A stretch of 14,241 nucleotides of DNA. Source: Weeksellaceae bacterium. GTDB taxonomy: Bacteria; Bacteroidota; Bacteroidia; Flavobacteriales; Weeksellaceae. Under the pieces are notes generated by a model. That model was given only the letters and a program-made list of their open reading frames with translations, did no database searches and was not told where the DNA came from. The position numbers were made by a program, and so were the translations under genes. Below are positions 1 through 6,182 of this stretch, piece after piece. Within the stretch, counting starts at the first letter, position 1; each line of letters begins with the position of its first letter. The stretch is taken from assembly GCA_022701475.1 (NCBI GenBank), contig JAKOOI010000333.1, positions 1-14,241 of the forward strand, read 5' to 3'.

Positions 1-107
1 GATATTCTGCTTAAGGTGACCGGTGCTTTCTTTAAATTTAAAAAACTAAAGCGACGGTATAGATCATCGCCGGCTACATCCGGGAAAGGGTAAAATAAAT
101 TTGCCAT
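1..107 (-). CDS. Possible 5' end of an unidentified divergent gene (partial)
   Basis: An open frame on the minus strand begins at an ATG (complement of 105-107) and stays open to the left edge of the window, about 35 codons. It would read MANLFYPFPDVAGDDLYRRF and continue. An in-frame stop lies a few codons upstream (complement of 132-134), so this ATG is the natural start. A TACTTTTC box (7/8 to TAnnTTTG) sits about 20 bases upstream on that strand. It would be divergent from the Rrf2 gene. I do not recognise the protein. A competing plus-strand frame (1-93, ending in TAA) has a lysine/arginine-rich, less protein-like tail. The fragment is too short to decide. Confidence 0.3.
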   Translation of the reverse strand, partial: MANLFYPFPDVAGDDLYRRFSFLNLKKAPVTLSRI

Positions 108-208
108 AGGCCGGGAAAAGAGAAAAGTATGTCATGAACAATACCGTACATTCGTTGATCCCGCCCCAACATCCTTTCTTTCCGCTTCCTTAATTCAAAC
201 AATTTTCT

Positions 209-216
209 TATTTTTG
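209..216 (+). promoter_or_regulatory. -7 box of the rrf2 promoter
   Basis: TATTTTTG matches the Bacteroidetes -7 consensus TAnnTTTG at every fixed position. It ends only 5 bases before the ATG at 222, so transcription should begin at or next to the start codon. No clear TTG -33 element is visible 17-23 bases upstream. Confidence 0.55.
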
Positions 217-221
217 TGATA

Positions 222-629
222 ATGCTGTCTAAAAAATCTCAATACGCGTTTAAAGCACTGTCATATCTTGTGGAAAAAAGGAATGACGGCCCTGTTCTGA
301 TTTCTGAAATTGCAGAGCATAAGAAAATCCCGCTGAAATTCCTGGAGAACATCCTGCTTCAGCTCAGGAAAGCGGAAATCCTCGACAGTAAAAAAGGGAA
401 AGGCGGCGGCTATTTTTTCCGTGAAAATCCTGAGGATGTCAGCCTGTCCAGGATTATCCGCCTGGTGAACGGGCCGATTGCGTTGCTGCCCTGTGTCAGC
501 CTCAATTTTTATGAAAAATGCGAAGACTGCAATGAGGATCACTGCGGGCTGCACGATGTGCTCATCGAGGTCCGGGATGCTTCCCTTAATATTCTGGACA
601 GCAAAACCATCATGGACCTGGTCGACTGA
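222..629 (+). CDS. Rrf2-family transcriptional regulator, probably Fe-S binding
   Basis: A 135-residue DNA-binding regulator of the Rrf2 family (IscR, CymR, NsrR, RirA). The N-terminal winged helix-turn-helix is recognisable: LSKKSQYAFKALSYL, then a PLKFLENILLQL recognition region and a KGKGGGYFF wing. Four cysteines in the effector loop (Cys91, Cys100, Cys103 and Cys108, with His107 between) form C-x8-C-x2-C-x4-C, the region where IscR-like members bind an Fe-S cluster. Usual family length is 130-165 residues, so it is full length. A frame extending to a GTG at 216 exists, but the ATG at 222 is chosen because that GTG overlaps the -7 box. It lies directly upstream of cysH-cysD-cysN, which suggests control of sulfur assimilation in response to cysteine, sulfide or Fe-S status. 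That role is inferred from context. Confidence 0.9.
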   Translation: MLSKKSQYAFKALSYLVEKRNDGPVLISEIAEHKKIPLKFLENILLQLRKAEILDSKKGKGGGYFFRENPEDVSLSRIIRLVNGPIALLPCVSLNFYEKCEDCNEDHCGLHDVLIEVRDASLNILDSKTIMDLVD

Positions 630-657
630 TCCTGCTCTTTTTCACGAAATTGTTAGT

Positions 658-672
658 CTACTTATTTGGTAG
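658..672 (+). promoter_or_regulatory. Candidate operator in front of cysH
   Basis: CTAC-N7-GTAG is a short inverted repeat in the rrf2-cysH intergenic gap. It covers the TTTG at 665-668 that would act as the -33 element for cysH, so a bound repressor would block the promoter. The adjacent Rrf2-type regulator is the natural candidate, but four-base arms are weak evidence alone. Confidence 0.35.
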
Positions 673-696
673 GATAATTATTTTATCAGATATTTG
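665..696 (+). promoter_or_regulatory. Promoter of the cysH-cysD-(cysN) operon
   Basis: TTTG at 665-668 and GATATTTG at 689-696 (7/8 to TAnnTTTG) are separated by 20 bases, within the 17-23 spacing of Bacteroidetes promoters. Predicted transcription start is near 702, leaving a leader of about 17 bases before the cysH ATG at 719. Confidence 0.5.
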
Positions 697-718
697 TATT
701 ACTTCAAATGAATAAACA

Positions 719-1411
719 ATGATTTCAACAGAAGATGCAGATACGCTGAAACAGCTTCCGGCAGAGGACGGACTGAAATTTATCTCGGCCCTGTTTCCCG
801 AAGCAGCGGTTTTTTCCACTTCACTCGGCCAGGAAGATCAGGTACTCACCGATATGATTTTCCGCAACAGGCTTCCGGTACAGGTCTTTACACTCGATAC
901 AGGAAGGCTTTTCAGTGAGCATTACGACCTTCTTTCCCAGAATAATTCAAGATACGGAATCCGGACAAAAGTATATTTCCCGGAGGCATCCGATGTAGAA
1001 AACTTTGTAAACGACAAAGGGGTCAATGCATTCTATCATTCGGTTGAAAACAGGAAAGCGTGCTGCTTTATCCGCAAGGTGAAACCTTTGAACCGGGCAC
1101 TTCAAGGAGCAAAAGTCTGGATTACCGGCCTTCGCTCCGAACAGTCGGAAAACCGTGAGGGAATGCCGGTCATCGAGTGGGATGAAGAGCGGCAGCTGTA
1201 CAAATACAATCCGCTGATTGACTGGAATTACCGGCAGGTGCTGGAGTACCTGGAGCAATATAAGGTTCAGCAACTTCCGCTGCATAAAAAAGGGTTCATC
1301 AGTGTGGGTTGCCAGCCCTGTACAAGAGCCATTACCGAAGGCGAAAACCCGAGGGCAGGACGCTGGTGGTGGGAGAGTTCACACAAGGAATGCGGCCTGC
1401 ATTCCCGTTAA
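719..1411 (+). CDS. cysH: Adenylyl-sulfate (APS) reductase, thioredoxin-dependent
   Basis: Reduces adenylyl sulfate to sulfite plus AMP using thioredoxin, in the cytoplasm. The 230 residues show the PAPS/APS reductase fold: an STSLGQED nucleotide loop (33-40), TLDTGR (58-63) and TGLRSEQSENR (136-146). The diagnostic CC (115-116) followed by RKVxPL, plus CQPC (198-201), are the four ligands of the [4Fe-4S] cluster found in APS-type enzymes and absent from E. coli-type PAPS reductases. The C-terminal KECGLH (223-228) carries the catalytic Cys225. The presence of the cluster cysteines argues for APS as substrate, fitting the lack of any cysC kinase here. The ATG at 719 has no Shine-Dalgarno sequence. 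It is followed by cysD after 20 bases, so the two are surely co-transcribed. Confidence 0.95.
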   Translation: MISTEDADTLKQLPAEDGLKFISALFPEAAVFSTSLGQEDQVLTDMIFRNRLPVQVFTLDTGRLFSEHYDLLSQNNSRYGIRTKVYFPEASDVENFVNDKGVNAFYHSVENRKACCFIRKVKPLNRALQGAKVWITGLRSEQSENREGMPVIEWDEERQLYKYNPLIDWNYRQVLEYLEQYKVQQLPLHKKGFISVGCQPCTRAITEGENPRAGRWWWESSHKECGLHSR

Positions 1412-1431
1412 TTTAAATTTTTAATTCATTC

Positions 1432-2340
1432 ATGGATATACCGAAATTAGACTATCTGGAACAGCTGGAAGCAGAAAGCATTTACATGATGCGTGAAGTA
1501 GCGGCGCAGTTTGAAAAGCCGGCCCTGCTGTTCAGCGGCGGAAAGGATTCCATTACACTGGTGCATCTGGCCGAAAAAGCATTTGCTCCGATGAAAATAC
1601 CGTTTCCTTTGGTACACATCGATACGGGCCATAACTTTCCTGAGGCTCTGCACTTCAGGGATCAGCTGGCAGAAAACAGAGGAACAGAGCTGATTGTACG
1701 GAAGGTGGAAGATACCATCAGGACAAAAAACCTGGCGGAGCCCAAAGGCAAATTTCCTTCCCGTAACTGGCTGCAGACCCATACCTTGCTGGATACCATC
1801 GAGGAGTTCGGTTTCGATGCCTGTATCGGCGGTGCCCGGAGGGATGAAGAGAAGGCAAGGGCCAAGGAACGTTTTTTCTCCGTCCGCGATGAGTTCGGGC
1901 AGTGGGACCCGAAGCTGCAGCGCCCCGAACTCTGGAATATCTATAACGGAAGGATCAGCAAAGGCGAAAATGTGCGGGCATTCCCGATTTCCAACTGGAC
2001 GGAGCTGGATGTCTGGAACTACATCCGCAAAGAAAACATTCAATTGCCCTCCATTTATTTTGCCCATGACCGCGATGTGATTGAACATGAAGGCCAGCTG
2101 ATTGCCGCATCGGATTTTATCCGGGTTGATGAACAGGATACGGTGGTTACGAAAAAAGTCCGCTACCGGACCGTAGGAGACATGACGTGTACTGCTGCTG
2201 TAGAAAGCGCAGCCGGAGCGCTGGATGAAGTCATCAACGAAATTACGGCATCACGGATCTCCGAACGAGGGGAAACGAGGATTGATGATAAAGTCACTGA
2301 AGCCGCAATGGAAGACCGGAAAAAAGGAGGCTACTTTTAA
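1432..2340 (+). CDS. cysD: Sulfate adenylyltransferase subunit 2
   Basis: Catalytic subunit of ATP sulfurylase: forms APS and pyrophosphate from sulfate and ATP, working with the CysN GTPase. At 302 residues it matches the family length. It has the PP-loop FSGGKDS (34-40), the HIDTGHNFPE segment, and the CysD signature GGARRDEEKARAKERFFS (about 134-151), which contributes nucleotide and sulfate contacts. The C-terminus ends in RKKGGYF, typical of CysD. It starts 20 bases after the cysH stop. Unusually, its partner cysN does not follow directly: a 161-base spacer with inverted heptamer tracts intervenes, so stoichiometry may be influenced by that spacer. Confidence 0.97.
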   Translation: MDIPKLDYLEQLEAESIYMMREVAAQFEKPALLFSGGKDSITLVHLAEKAFAPMKIPFPLVHIDTGHNFPEALHFRDQLAENRGTELIVRKVEDTIRTKNLAEPKGKFPSRNWLQTHTLLDTIEEFGFDACIGGARRDEEKARAKERFFSVRDEFGQWDPKLQRPELWNIYNGRISKGENVRAFPISNWTELDVWNYIRKENIQLPSIYFAHDRDVIEHEGQLIAASDFIRVDEQDTVVTKKVRYRTVGDMTCTAAVESAAGALDEVINEITASRISERGETRIDDKVTEAAMEDRKKGGYF

Positions 2341-2343
2341 TTG

Positions 2344-2371
2344 GTAATGAGCAATAAGTAATGGGTAATAT
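2344..2371 (+). repeat. Heptamer tract, left arm (4 units)
   Basis: Four consecutive 7-base units, GTAATGA, GCAATAA, GTAATGG and GTAATAT, begin right after the cysD stop codon. They share a GYAATRR pattern. They are roughly complementary to the tract at 2464-2491, so the pair could fold into a long imperfect stem around a 92-base AT-rich loop. Confidence 0.75.
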
Positions 2372-2463
2372 TTAATTCGTGATATACCCTATTGCTAAAT
2401 TTATTCACAAATAATTAAATATAAAATAAAAAATGATGAGAGATGGGTATGCGTAATATTGAA

Positions 2464-2491
2464 ATTACTCATTGCCCATTACTTATTACCC
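2464..2491 (+). repeat. Heptamer tract, right arm (4 units, inverted)
   Basis: Four consecutive units, ATTACTC, ATTGCCC, ATTACTT and ATTACCC, are the reverse-complement pattern of the left arm. The tract ends 10 bases before the cysN ATG at 2502. The reading frame runs open through it to an upstream TTG at 2472, but those residues are encoded by the repeat and should not be taken as protein. Confidence 0.75.
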
Positions 2492-2501
2492 ATATAAAAA
2501 C

Positions 2502-3743
2502 ATGGACATACTAAGATTCATTACTGCCGGAAGCGTGGACGACGGGAAGAGTACCCTGATCGGAAGGCTTTTGTATGACAGCAAAAACATACTGGCCGAT
2601 CAGCTTGAAGCACTGGAGAAGCAATCCAAAAATAAAAATGAAAACGGTATCGACCTTGCGATTTTAACAGACGGTTTAAGAGCTGAAAGGGAGCAGGGAA
2701 TTACGATCGATGTGGCATACCGCTATTTCTCGACACCGAAAAGAAAGTTTATTATCGCCGATGCGCCGGGACATATTCAGTATACAAGAAATATGATCAC
2801 CGGTGCATCAAACTCTCAGCTGATTATTATTCTCATTGATGCCAGGCAGGGAGTGATTGAGCAGACCCGGAGGCATTCGATGATCGCTTCGCTGCTGAAA
2901 ATGAAAAATGTGGTTGTGGCCATCAATAAAATGGATCTTGTAGAATATTCGGAGGAGGTCTTTAACGGTATCAAAGCTCAGTATGAACCGGTAGCAAAAA
3001 AACTGGGGCTGGAAAATATAAGGTATTTCCCGATTTCCGCATTTTGCGGAGACAATATTGTCGGCAGATCTGAGAATATGACCTGGTATGAAGGCCCGGC
3101 ATTGCTGGATTTCCTGGAAACGGTTGACGTGAATTCGGATCAGGACTTCAGGAGCCCGAGATTCCAGGTGCAGTATGTGATCCGCCCGCAGACGGATGAA
3201 CTGCATGATTACAGAGGCTATGCCGGAGAAGTGATTTCCGGAGTCTATAAAAAGGGGGATGAAATTACCGTGCTTCCGCAAAATATTCAGACAAAGATTT
3301 CAAAGATCGAAACCGGAGGAAAAGAAGTGGATGCCGTCTTTGCCCGTCAGCCCGCCGTTCTGCATACGGAAGATGATATCGATATCAGCCGCGGCGATTT
3401 TATCGTAAAGACTGATGAACTTCCGAAGGTGGAAAACGAAATCGAAGCCATCGTCTGCTGGCTCGATAAAAAGGTATTGAATGAAGGAAACAAATACTTT
3501 ATTCAGCACAAAAGCAAGGTGGTAAAAGCAATTATCAAAGAAATCGATTACAAAATTGACGTGAATACCCTGGAAAGAATACCGGTTCCGGATAACATCA
3601 CCTTAAACGAAGTGGCAAAAGTGCGTTTAAAAACAGCTTCACCGCTGGTGTATGACCGTTTTGAAGAAAGCAGTGCTACGGGAAGCGCTGTTCTGATTGA
3701 TGAAACAAGCCATTCAACGGTAGGTGCGGTAATGATCTTATAA
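2502..3743 (+). CDS. cysN: Sulfate adenylyltransferase subunit 1 (GTPase)
   Basis: Regulatory GTPase subunit of ATP sulfurylase, coupling GTP hydrolysis to APS synthesis by CysD. The 413 residues contain all translation-factor GTPase motifs: GSVDDGKS P-loop (10-17), AEREQGITID switch I (61-70), DAPGH (87-91) and NKMD (142-145), followed by EF-Tu-like beta-barrel domains. It ends with a CysN C-terminus and has no fused APS kinase (CysC) domain, unlike CysNC proteins. Together with APS-type CysH this means PAPS is not made by this cluster. The start at the ATG of 2502 gives MDILRFITAG, the family's usual N-terminus; an upstream TTG at 2472 would add residues encoded by repeat DNA. It is followed 10 bases later by the TauE-like gene. 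Confidence 0.96.
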   Translation: MDILRFITAGSVDDGKSTLIGRLLYDSKNILADQLEALEKQSKNKNENGIDLAILTDGLRAEREQGITIDVAYRYFSTPKRKFIIADAPGHIQYTRNMITGASNSQLIIILIDARQGVIEQTRRHSMIASLLKMKNVVVAINKMDLVEYSEEVFNGIKAQYEPVAKKLGLENIRYFPISAFCGDNIVGRSENMTWYEGPALLDFLETVDVNSDQDFRSPRFQVQYVIRPQTDELHDYRGYAGEVISGVYKKGDEITVLPQNIQTKISKIETGGKEVDAVFARQPAVLHTEDDIDISRGDFIVKTDELPKVENEIEAIVCWLDKKVLNEGNKYFIQHKSKVVKAIIKEIDYKIDVNTLERIPVPDNITLNEVAKVRLKTASPLVYDRFEESSATGSAVLIDETSHSTVGAVMIL

Positions 3744-3753
3744 ATTAAATCAG

Positions 3754-4638
3754 ATGGTAATTTCAAGAAAAGTCCGGCTCAGGCTGAATGTGTTTTTTGC
3801 TACGGCGGCCGTCTTGCTGATCGCCGTTTTTTCAATGTACGAGATGGGGTATCTCGATGAGCTGATGACGGTTCTGGCAAAAGACAATTACATTTTCTAC
3901 TGGATGCTTCTTGTCGGCTTTCTGGCAGAGATTGTTGCCGGTTCTATGGGAATGGGATACGGTGTGATCTGTACGACTACGCTTTTGTTTATCGGAATTC
4001 CTCCGCATGCGGTGAGTGCCAGCATCCATTCGGCCGAAAGTTTTACCACGGCAGCAGGCAGCATCAGCCATATCAGGCTGAAAAATGTCAGCAAGGGCCT
4101 TGTTAAGAAATTAGCCATTCCGGCAGTTATTGGGGCGGTTATCGGTGCGGTTTCATTAACTTTCTTAGGGGAATATTATTCTAAAATCACCAAAACGGTT
4201 ATCTCATTCTATACTCTGTACTTGGGAATCCGGATTTTATCGAATGCCTTTAAGGAAAAACAGGATAAAAAGCTGAAAAGGAAAACCAATTTGACGAGGC
4301 TCGGAGTGATCGGCGGGTTTAGCGATTCTTTTGCCGGCGGCGGCTGGGGGCCTCTGGTAACGGGAACGCTGATCAGAAATTCTTTTACGCCGAGGTTTGC
4401 GGTTGGAAGTTCTACCGTTGCAAAATTCGTTCTCACCCTTACGGCCGCCATTACCTTTATATTTACCCTGGGCATCCAGCACTGGAATATCATCCTTGGC
4501 CTGCTGATCGGCGGCATCGTCACGGCTCCCTTTTCGGCGATGCTTACCGCAAAGCTTCCGGTAAAAAGCATGTTTGTGGTCATCGGTACCCTGGTCATCA
4601 TCATGAGTTCCATTACTATTTACAAATCAGTTTTTTAG
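3754..4638 (+). CDS. TauE/SafE-family membrane transporter, probably sulfur oxyanion
   Basis: A 294-residue inner-membrane protein of the TauE/SafE (DUF81) family, with about eight hydrophobic segments. Two pseudo-repeated glycine-rich motifs, GFLAEIVAGSMGMGYG (55-70) and GGFSDSFAGGGWGPLVTG (187-204), mark the two halves of the internally duplicated fold. A basic loop (about 166-182, EKQDKKLKRK) separates them. It lies 10 bases after cysN and is clearly in the cys operon. Family members are annotated as sulfite or sulfoacetate exporters, but several clustered with sulfate activation genes have been proposed to import sulfate. No other sulfate permease gene is visible here, so import is an equally good reading. 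Direction cannot be decided from sequence. Confidence 0.85.
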   Translation: MVISRKVRLRLNVFFATAAVLLIAVFSMYEMGYLDELMTVLAKDNYIFYWMLLVGFLAEIVAGSMGMGYGVICTTTLLFIGIPPHAVSASIHSAESFTTAAGSISHIRLKNVSKGLVKKLAIPAVIGAVIGAVSLTFLGEYYSKITKTVISFYTLYLGIRILSNAFKEKQDKKLKRKTNLTRLGVIGGFSDSFAGGGWGPLVTGTLIRNSFTPRFAVGSSTVAKFVLTLTAAITFIFTLGIQHWNIILGLLIGGIVTAPFSAMLTAKLPVKSMFVVIGTLVIIMSSITIYKSVF

Positions 4639-4730
4639 CCATACATACCATGGGTGTTGAAAAATAAAATCGGCGAAATATCTTTTCAGGCTTAAAAATA
4701 TTCTACATTTACACCGCTAAAAAATTAACA

Positions 4731-5021
4731 ATGAATATACATGTAGTGGCACTTTTTACATTTAATGAAAACTATCTGATGGAAGCGGTGGAACTTTTTC
4801 AGACACTGGTACGGGAAACCCGTAAAGAAGAAGGCTGCCTTCAGTATGACCTGATTGAAGACAAAGACAACAAAGGCACTTTTTTCATGGTGGAATTGTG
4901 GGAGAGTGAAGAGCACCTGAACCGCCACAACGGTCAGGATCACCTGCTGGATTTCAGAAGAAACGTCTCCAAAATGCTGGAAAGCTCAACGCTGGTCCAC
5001 AAAGGATTTAAAACGCTGTAA
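4731..5021 (+). CDS. Antibiotic biosynthesis monooxygenase (ABM) domain protein
   Basis: A single-domain protein of 96 residues with the dimeric alpha/beta ferredoxin-like ABM fold (YgiN and ActVA-Orf6 relatives). Visible signatures are the N-terminal strand IHVVALFTF, the helix with LVRETRKEEGCLQYDL (26-41) and FFMVELWESEEHLNRHNGQDHL (51-72), where the WES-x2-HL-x2-H pattern lines the active pocket. Members act on quinones or aromatic polyketides without cofactor, though many small ones have unknown substrates. It follows the cys operon by 92 bases. A TACATTTA box at 4704-4711 (7/8 to TAnnTTTG) suggests its own promoter, so a sulfur role is not implied. The substrate is unknown. Confidence 0.85.
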   Translation: MNIHVVALFTFNENYLMEAVELFQTLVRETRKEEGCLQYDLIEDKDNKGTFFMVELWESEEHLNRHNGQDHLLDFRRNVSKMLESSTLVHKGFKTL

Positions 5022-5061
5022 TTATAATCCTCCTAAATTAAATCATTAACCTTATCAATAG

Positions 5062-5081
5062 CGTCGGGCTTCAGCCCGACG
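5062..5081. repeat. REP-like palindrome
   Basis: CGTCGGGCTTCAGCCCGACG is an uninterrupted palindromic hairpin (eight G/C-rich pairs plus a small TTCA loop). It lies 40 bases after the ABM gene stop, between convergent genes. It shares the GGGCTTCAGCCC core with the other palindromes in this window. It could also help end transcription, though no T-run follows. Confidence 0.8.
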
Positions 5082-5099
5082 TAATGATAGCATGATAAA

Positions 5100-5144
5100 A
5101 TCCGGCTTTAGCCAAAACATATTATAATTTGGCTAAAGCCGGAT
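5100..5144. repeat. Long perfect hairpin of the GGCTTTAGCC family
   Basis: Arms 5101-5116 (TCCGGCTTTAGCCAAA) and 5128-5143 are exact reverse complements over 16 bases, extended to 17 by the A/T pair 5100/5144, with an 11-base AT-rich loop. Each arm itself contains the self-complementary core GGCTTTAGCC. Its position between convergent genes makes it a good bidirectional barrier or terminator as well as a dispersed repeat. Confidence 0.85.
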
Positions 5145-5162
5145 CATCATATCTCATAAAGT

Positions 5163-5227
5163 AAATGGGCTGAAGCCATTTCTATTGACCGTATATTTAT
5201 AGTATTCTATATCATGGTCCGGCTTTA
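5163..5227. repeat. Composite REP-like element, copy 1
   Basis: It consists of an imperfect palindrome AAATGGGCTGAAGCCATTT (5163-5181), CCGTATAT at 5189-5196, and a half copy TCCGGCTTTA at 5218-5227 that overlaps the stop codon of the minus-strand NmrA-like gene. The same three parts in the same order recur at 7003-7051, which shows it is a repeated unit. Confidence 0.65.
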
Positions 5228-6103
5228 CTTTATTTTAGAAACCAGATTTTCACTCATCCATTCTTTAATGGTAGTTGCCGTTTTGGATGTTTCTGTTCTT
5301 TTTTCCGTATCATGTAAGCCATTGCCGATTGCCGTTAACATTTTAGTAAGGGAAATTGCAAATGCTTCGCTGGTATGATGCTTTTCCAAAAGAGTCTTTA
5401 TATAATCCTGTTCTGAAACCTGCTGAAAATGGATCGTTTTTCCCGTTAATTCACTCATTTGTAATGCAATCTCATTATAGCTGAGATCTTCCGGACCGTG
5501 AAAAGCAAACCCTTCAACGCCTGTCCAGGTTGGATCCGTTATAAATTCTACGGCTTTGGCGGCAATGTCTTTGATGGCGATTTGTGGAAACCGGTAGTCT
5601 CCGTCCATGGGCAGAGAGAACGTTCCCGTTTCTTTCAGAGAAGTCTTCTGGTACAAAAGCGTTTCAAAAAACACCGGACAGCGCAATGCCTTTACAGATG
5701 CCCCTGACCGGCTGATGATATCTTCGCTTCTGTGGAGCGCCGTAATCAGGCCTGCATGCAGATGACTTCCTTTGCCGCCGCCGGACAGATAAACGACTCT
5801 TTTTGTCCCGGCCTTTTTAATAGCCCTGCAGGCTACCTCTGCAAATTCTTCGTAATAGGCATTTACATCTTCCTGGGTGTTGCTCTGCGGTACACAGAAA
5901 TAAACCGTATCACAACCCTGCAGGGCCTTTGTAAACTCATATTCATCCAGCAAAGAGCCGGTGGCAACTTTCACTTTTTCTAAAATAGCGACCGGTATTT
6001 TTTCAGGATCCCTGACAAAAATTTTAACCTCCTGTCCTTGCTCTACCAACTGTTTAAGAATCAGCGAACCCGTGTTGCCTGCCGGCGTTGTAACTAAAAT
6101 CAT
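5225..6103 (-). CDS. NmrA-like NAD(P)-binding protein (atypical SDR)
   Basis: A 292-residue Rossmann-fold protein of the atypical short-chain dehydrogenase group (NmrA/SDR_a5 type). The N-terminal MILVTTPAGNTGSL contains the dinucleotide loop (GNTG at 9-12). RDPEK at 31-35 would contact the NADP 2'-phosphate. YLSGGGKGSH (about 105-114) replaces the catalytic YxxxK of classical SDRs, so the protein may be a sensor or a reductase with an unusual active site. Related Bacteroidetes proteins are annotated as NAD(P)H-binding or quinone oxidoreductase-like. It lies 79 bases after the Crp/Fnr-type gene on the same strand, probably as its target. Its stop codon sits in a half-copy of a dispersed repeat. 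Substrate unknown. Confidence 0.85.
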   Translation of the reverse strand: MILVTTPAGNTGSLILKQLVEQGQEVKIFVRDPEKIPVAILEKVKVATGSLLDEYEFTKALQGCDTVYFCVPQSNTQEDVNAYYEEFAEVACRAIKKAGTKRVVYLSGGGKGSHLHAGLITALHRSEDIISRSGASVKALRCPVFFETLLYQKTSLKETGTFSLPMDGDYRFPQIAIKDIAAKAVEFITDPTWTGVEGFAFHGPEDLSYNEIALQMSELTGKTIHFQQVSEQDYIKTLLEKHHTSEAFAISLTKMLTAIGNGLHDTEKRTETSKTATTIKEWMSENLVSKIK

Positions 6104-6133
6104 AATTGAACTTTTTTATGGTGTAATGAAGTA

Positions 6134-6141
6134 CAAAGATG
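6134..6141 (-). promoter_or_regulatory. -7 box of the NmrA-like gene
   Basis: On the minus strand this reads CATCTTTG, matching TAnnTTTG at five of the six fixed bases. It lies about 30 bases upstream of the ATG at 6103. The predicted transcription start is near 6127. Confidence 0.45.
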
Positions 6142-6158
6142 ATGAGCCTGTTTTTTAT

Positions 6159-6182
6159 AAACGTTGTCCTGGATTAACGTTT
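6159..6182. promoter_or_regulatory. Inverted repeat AAACGTT-N10-AACGTTT, candidate Crp/Fnr operator
   Basis: Perfect 7-base arms (6159-6165 and 6176-6182) surround a 10-base spacer just after the stop codon of the Crp/Fnr-type gene. The centre is about 43 bases upstream of the predicted transcription start of the NmrA-like gene, the position used by class II Crp/Fnr activators. The alternative is a weak hairpin between the two genes. Confidence 0.45.

Noticed and set aside
1..93. Plus-strand frame ending at TAA 91-93 as the tail of an upstream gene
   Set aside because: The residues (FKFKKLKRRYRSSP) are not protein-like enough, and an opposite-strand frame fits better; the length is too short to settle it.
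1447..2088. 213-codon minus-strand open frame
   Set aside because: It is antisense to cysD, whose full conserved sequence is beyond doubt, and has no recognisable motif.
2472..2501. N-terminal extension of CysN from a TTG start (10 extra residues)
   Set aside because: The extension is encoded by the heptamer repeat tract, and the ATG at 2502 gives the usual CysN N-terminus with the P-loop at the expected distance.
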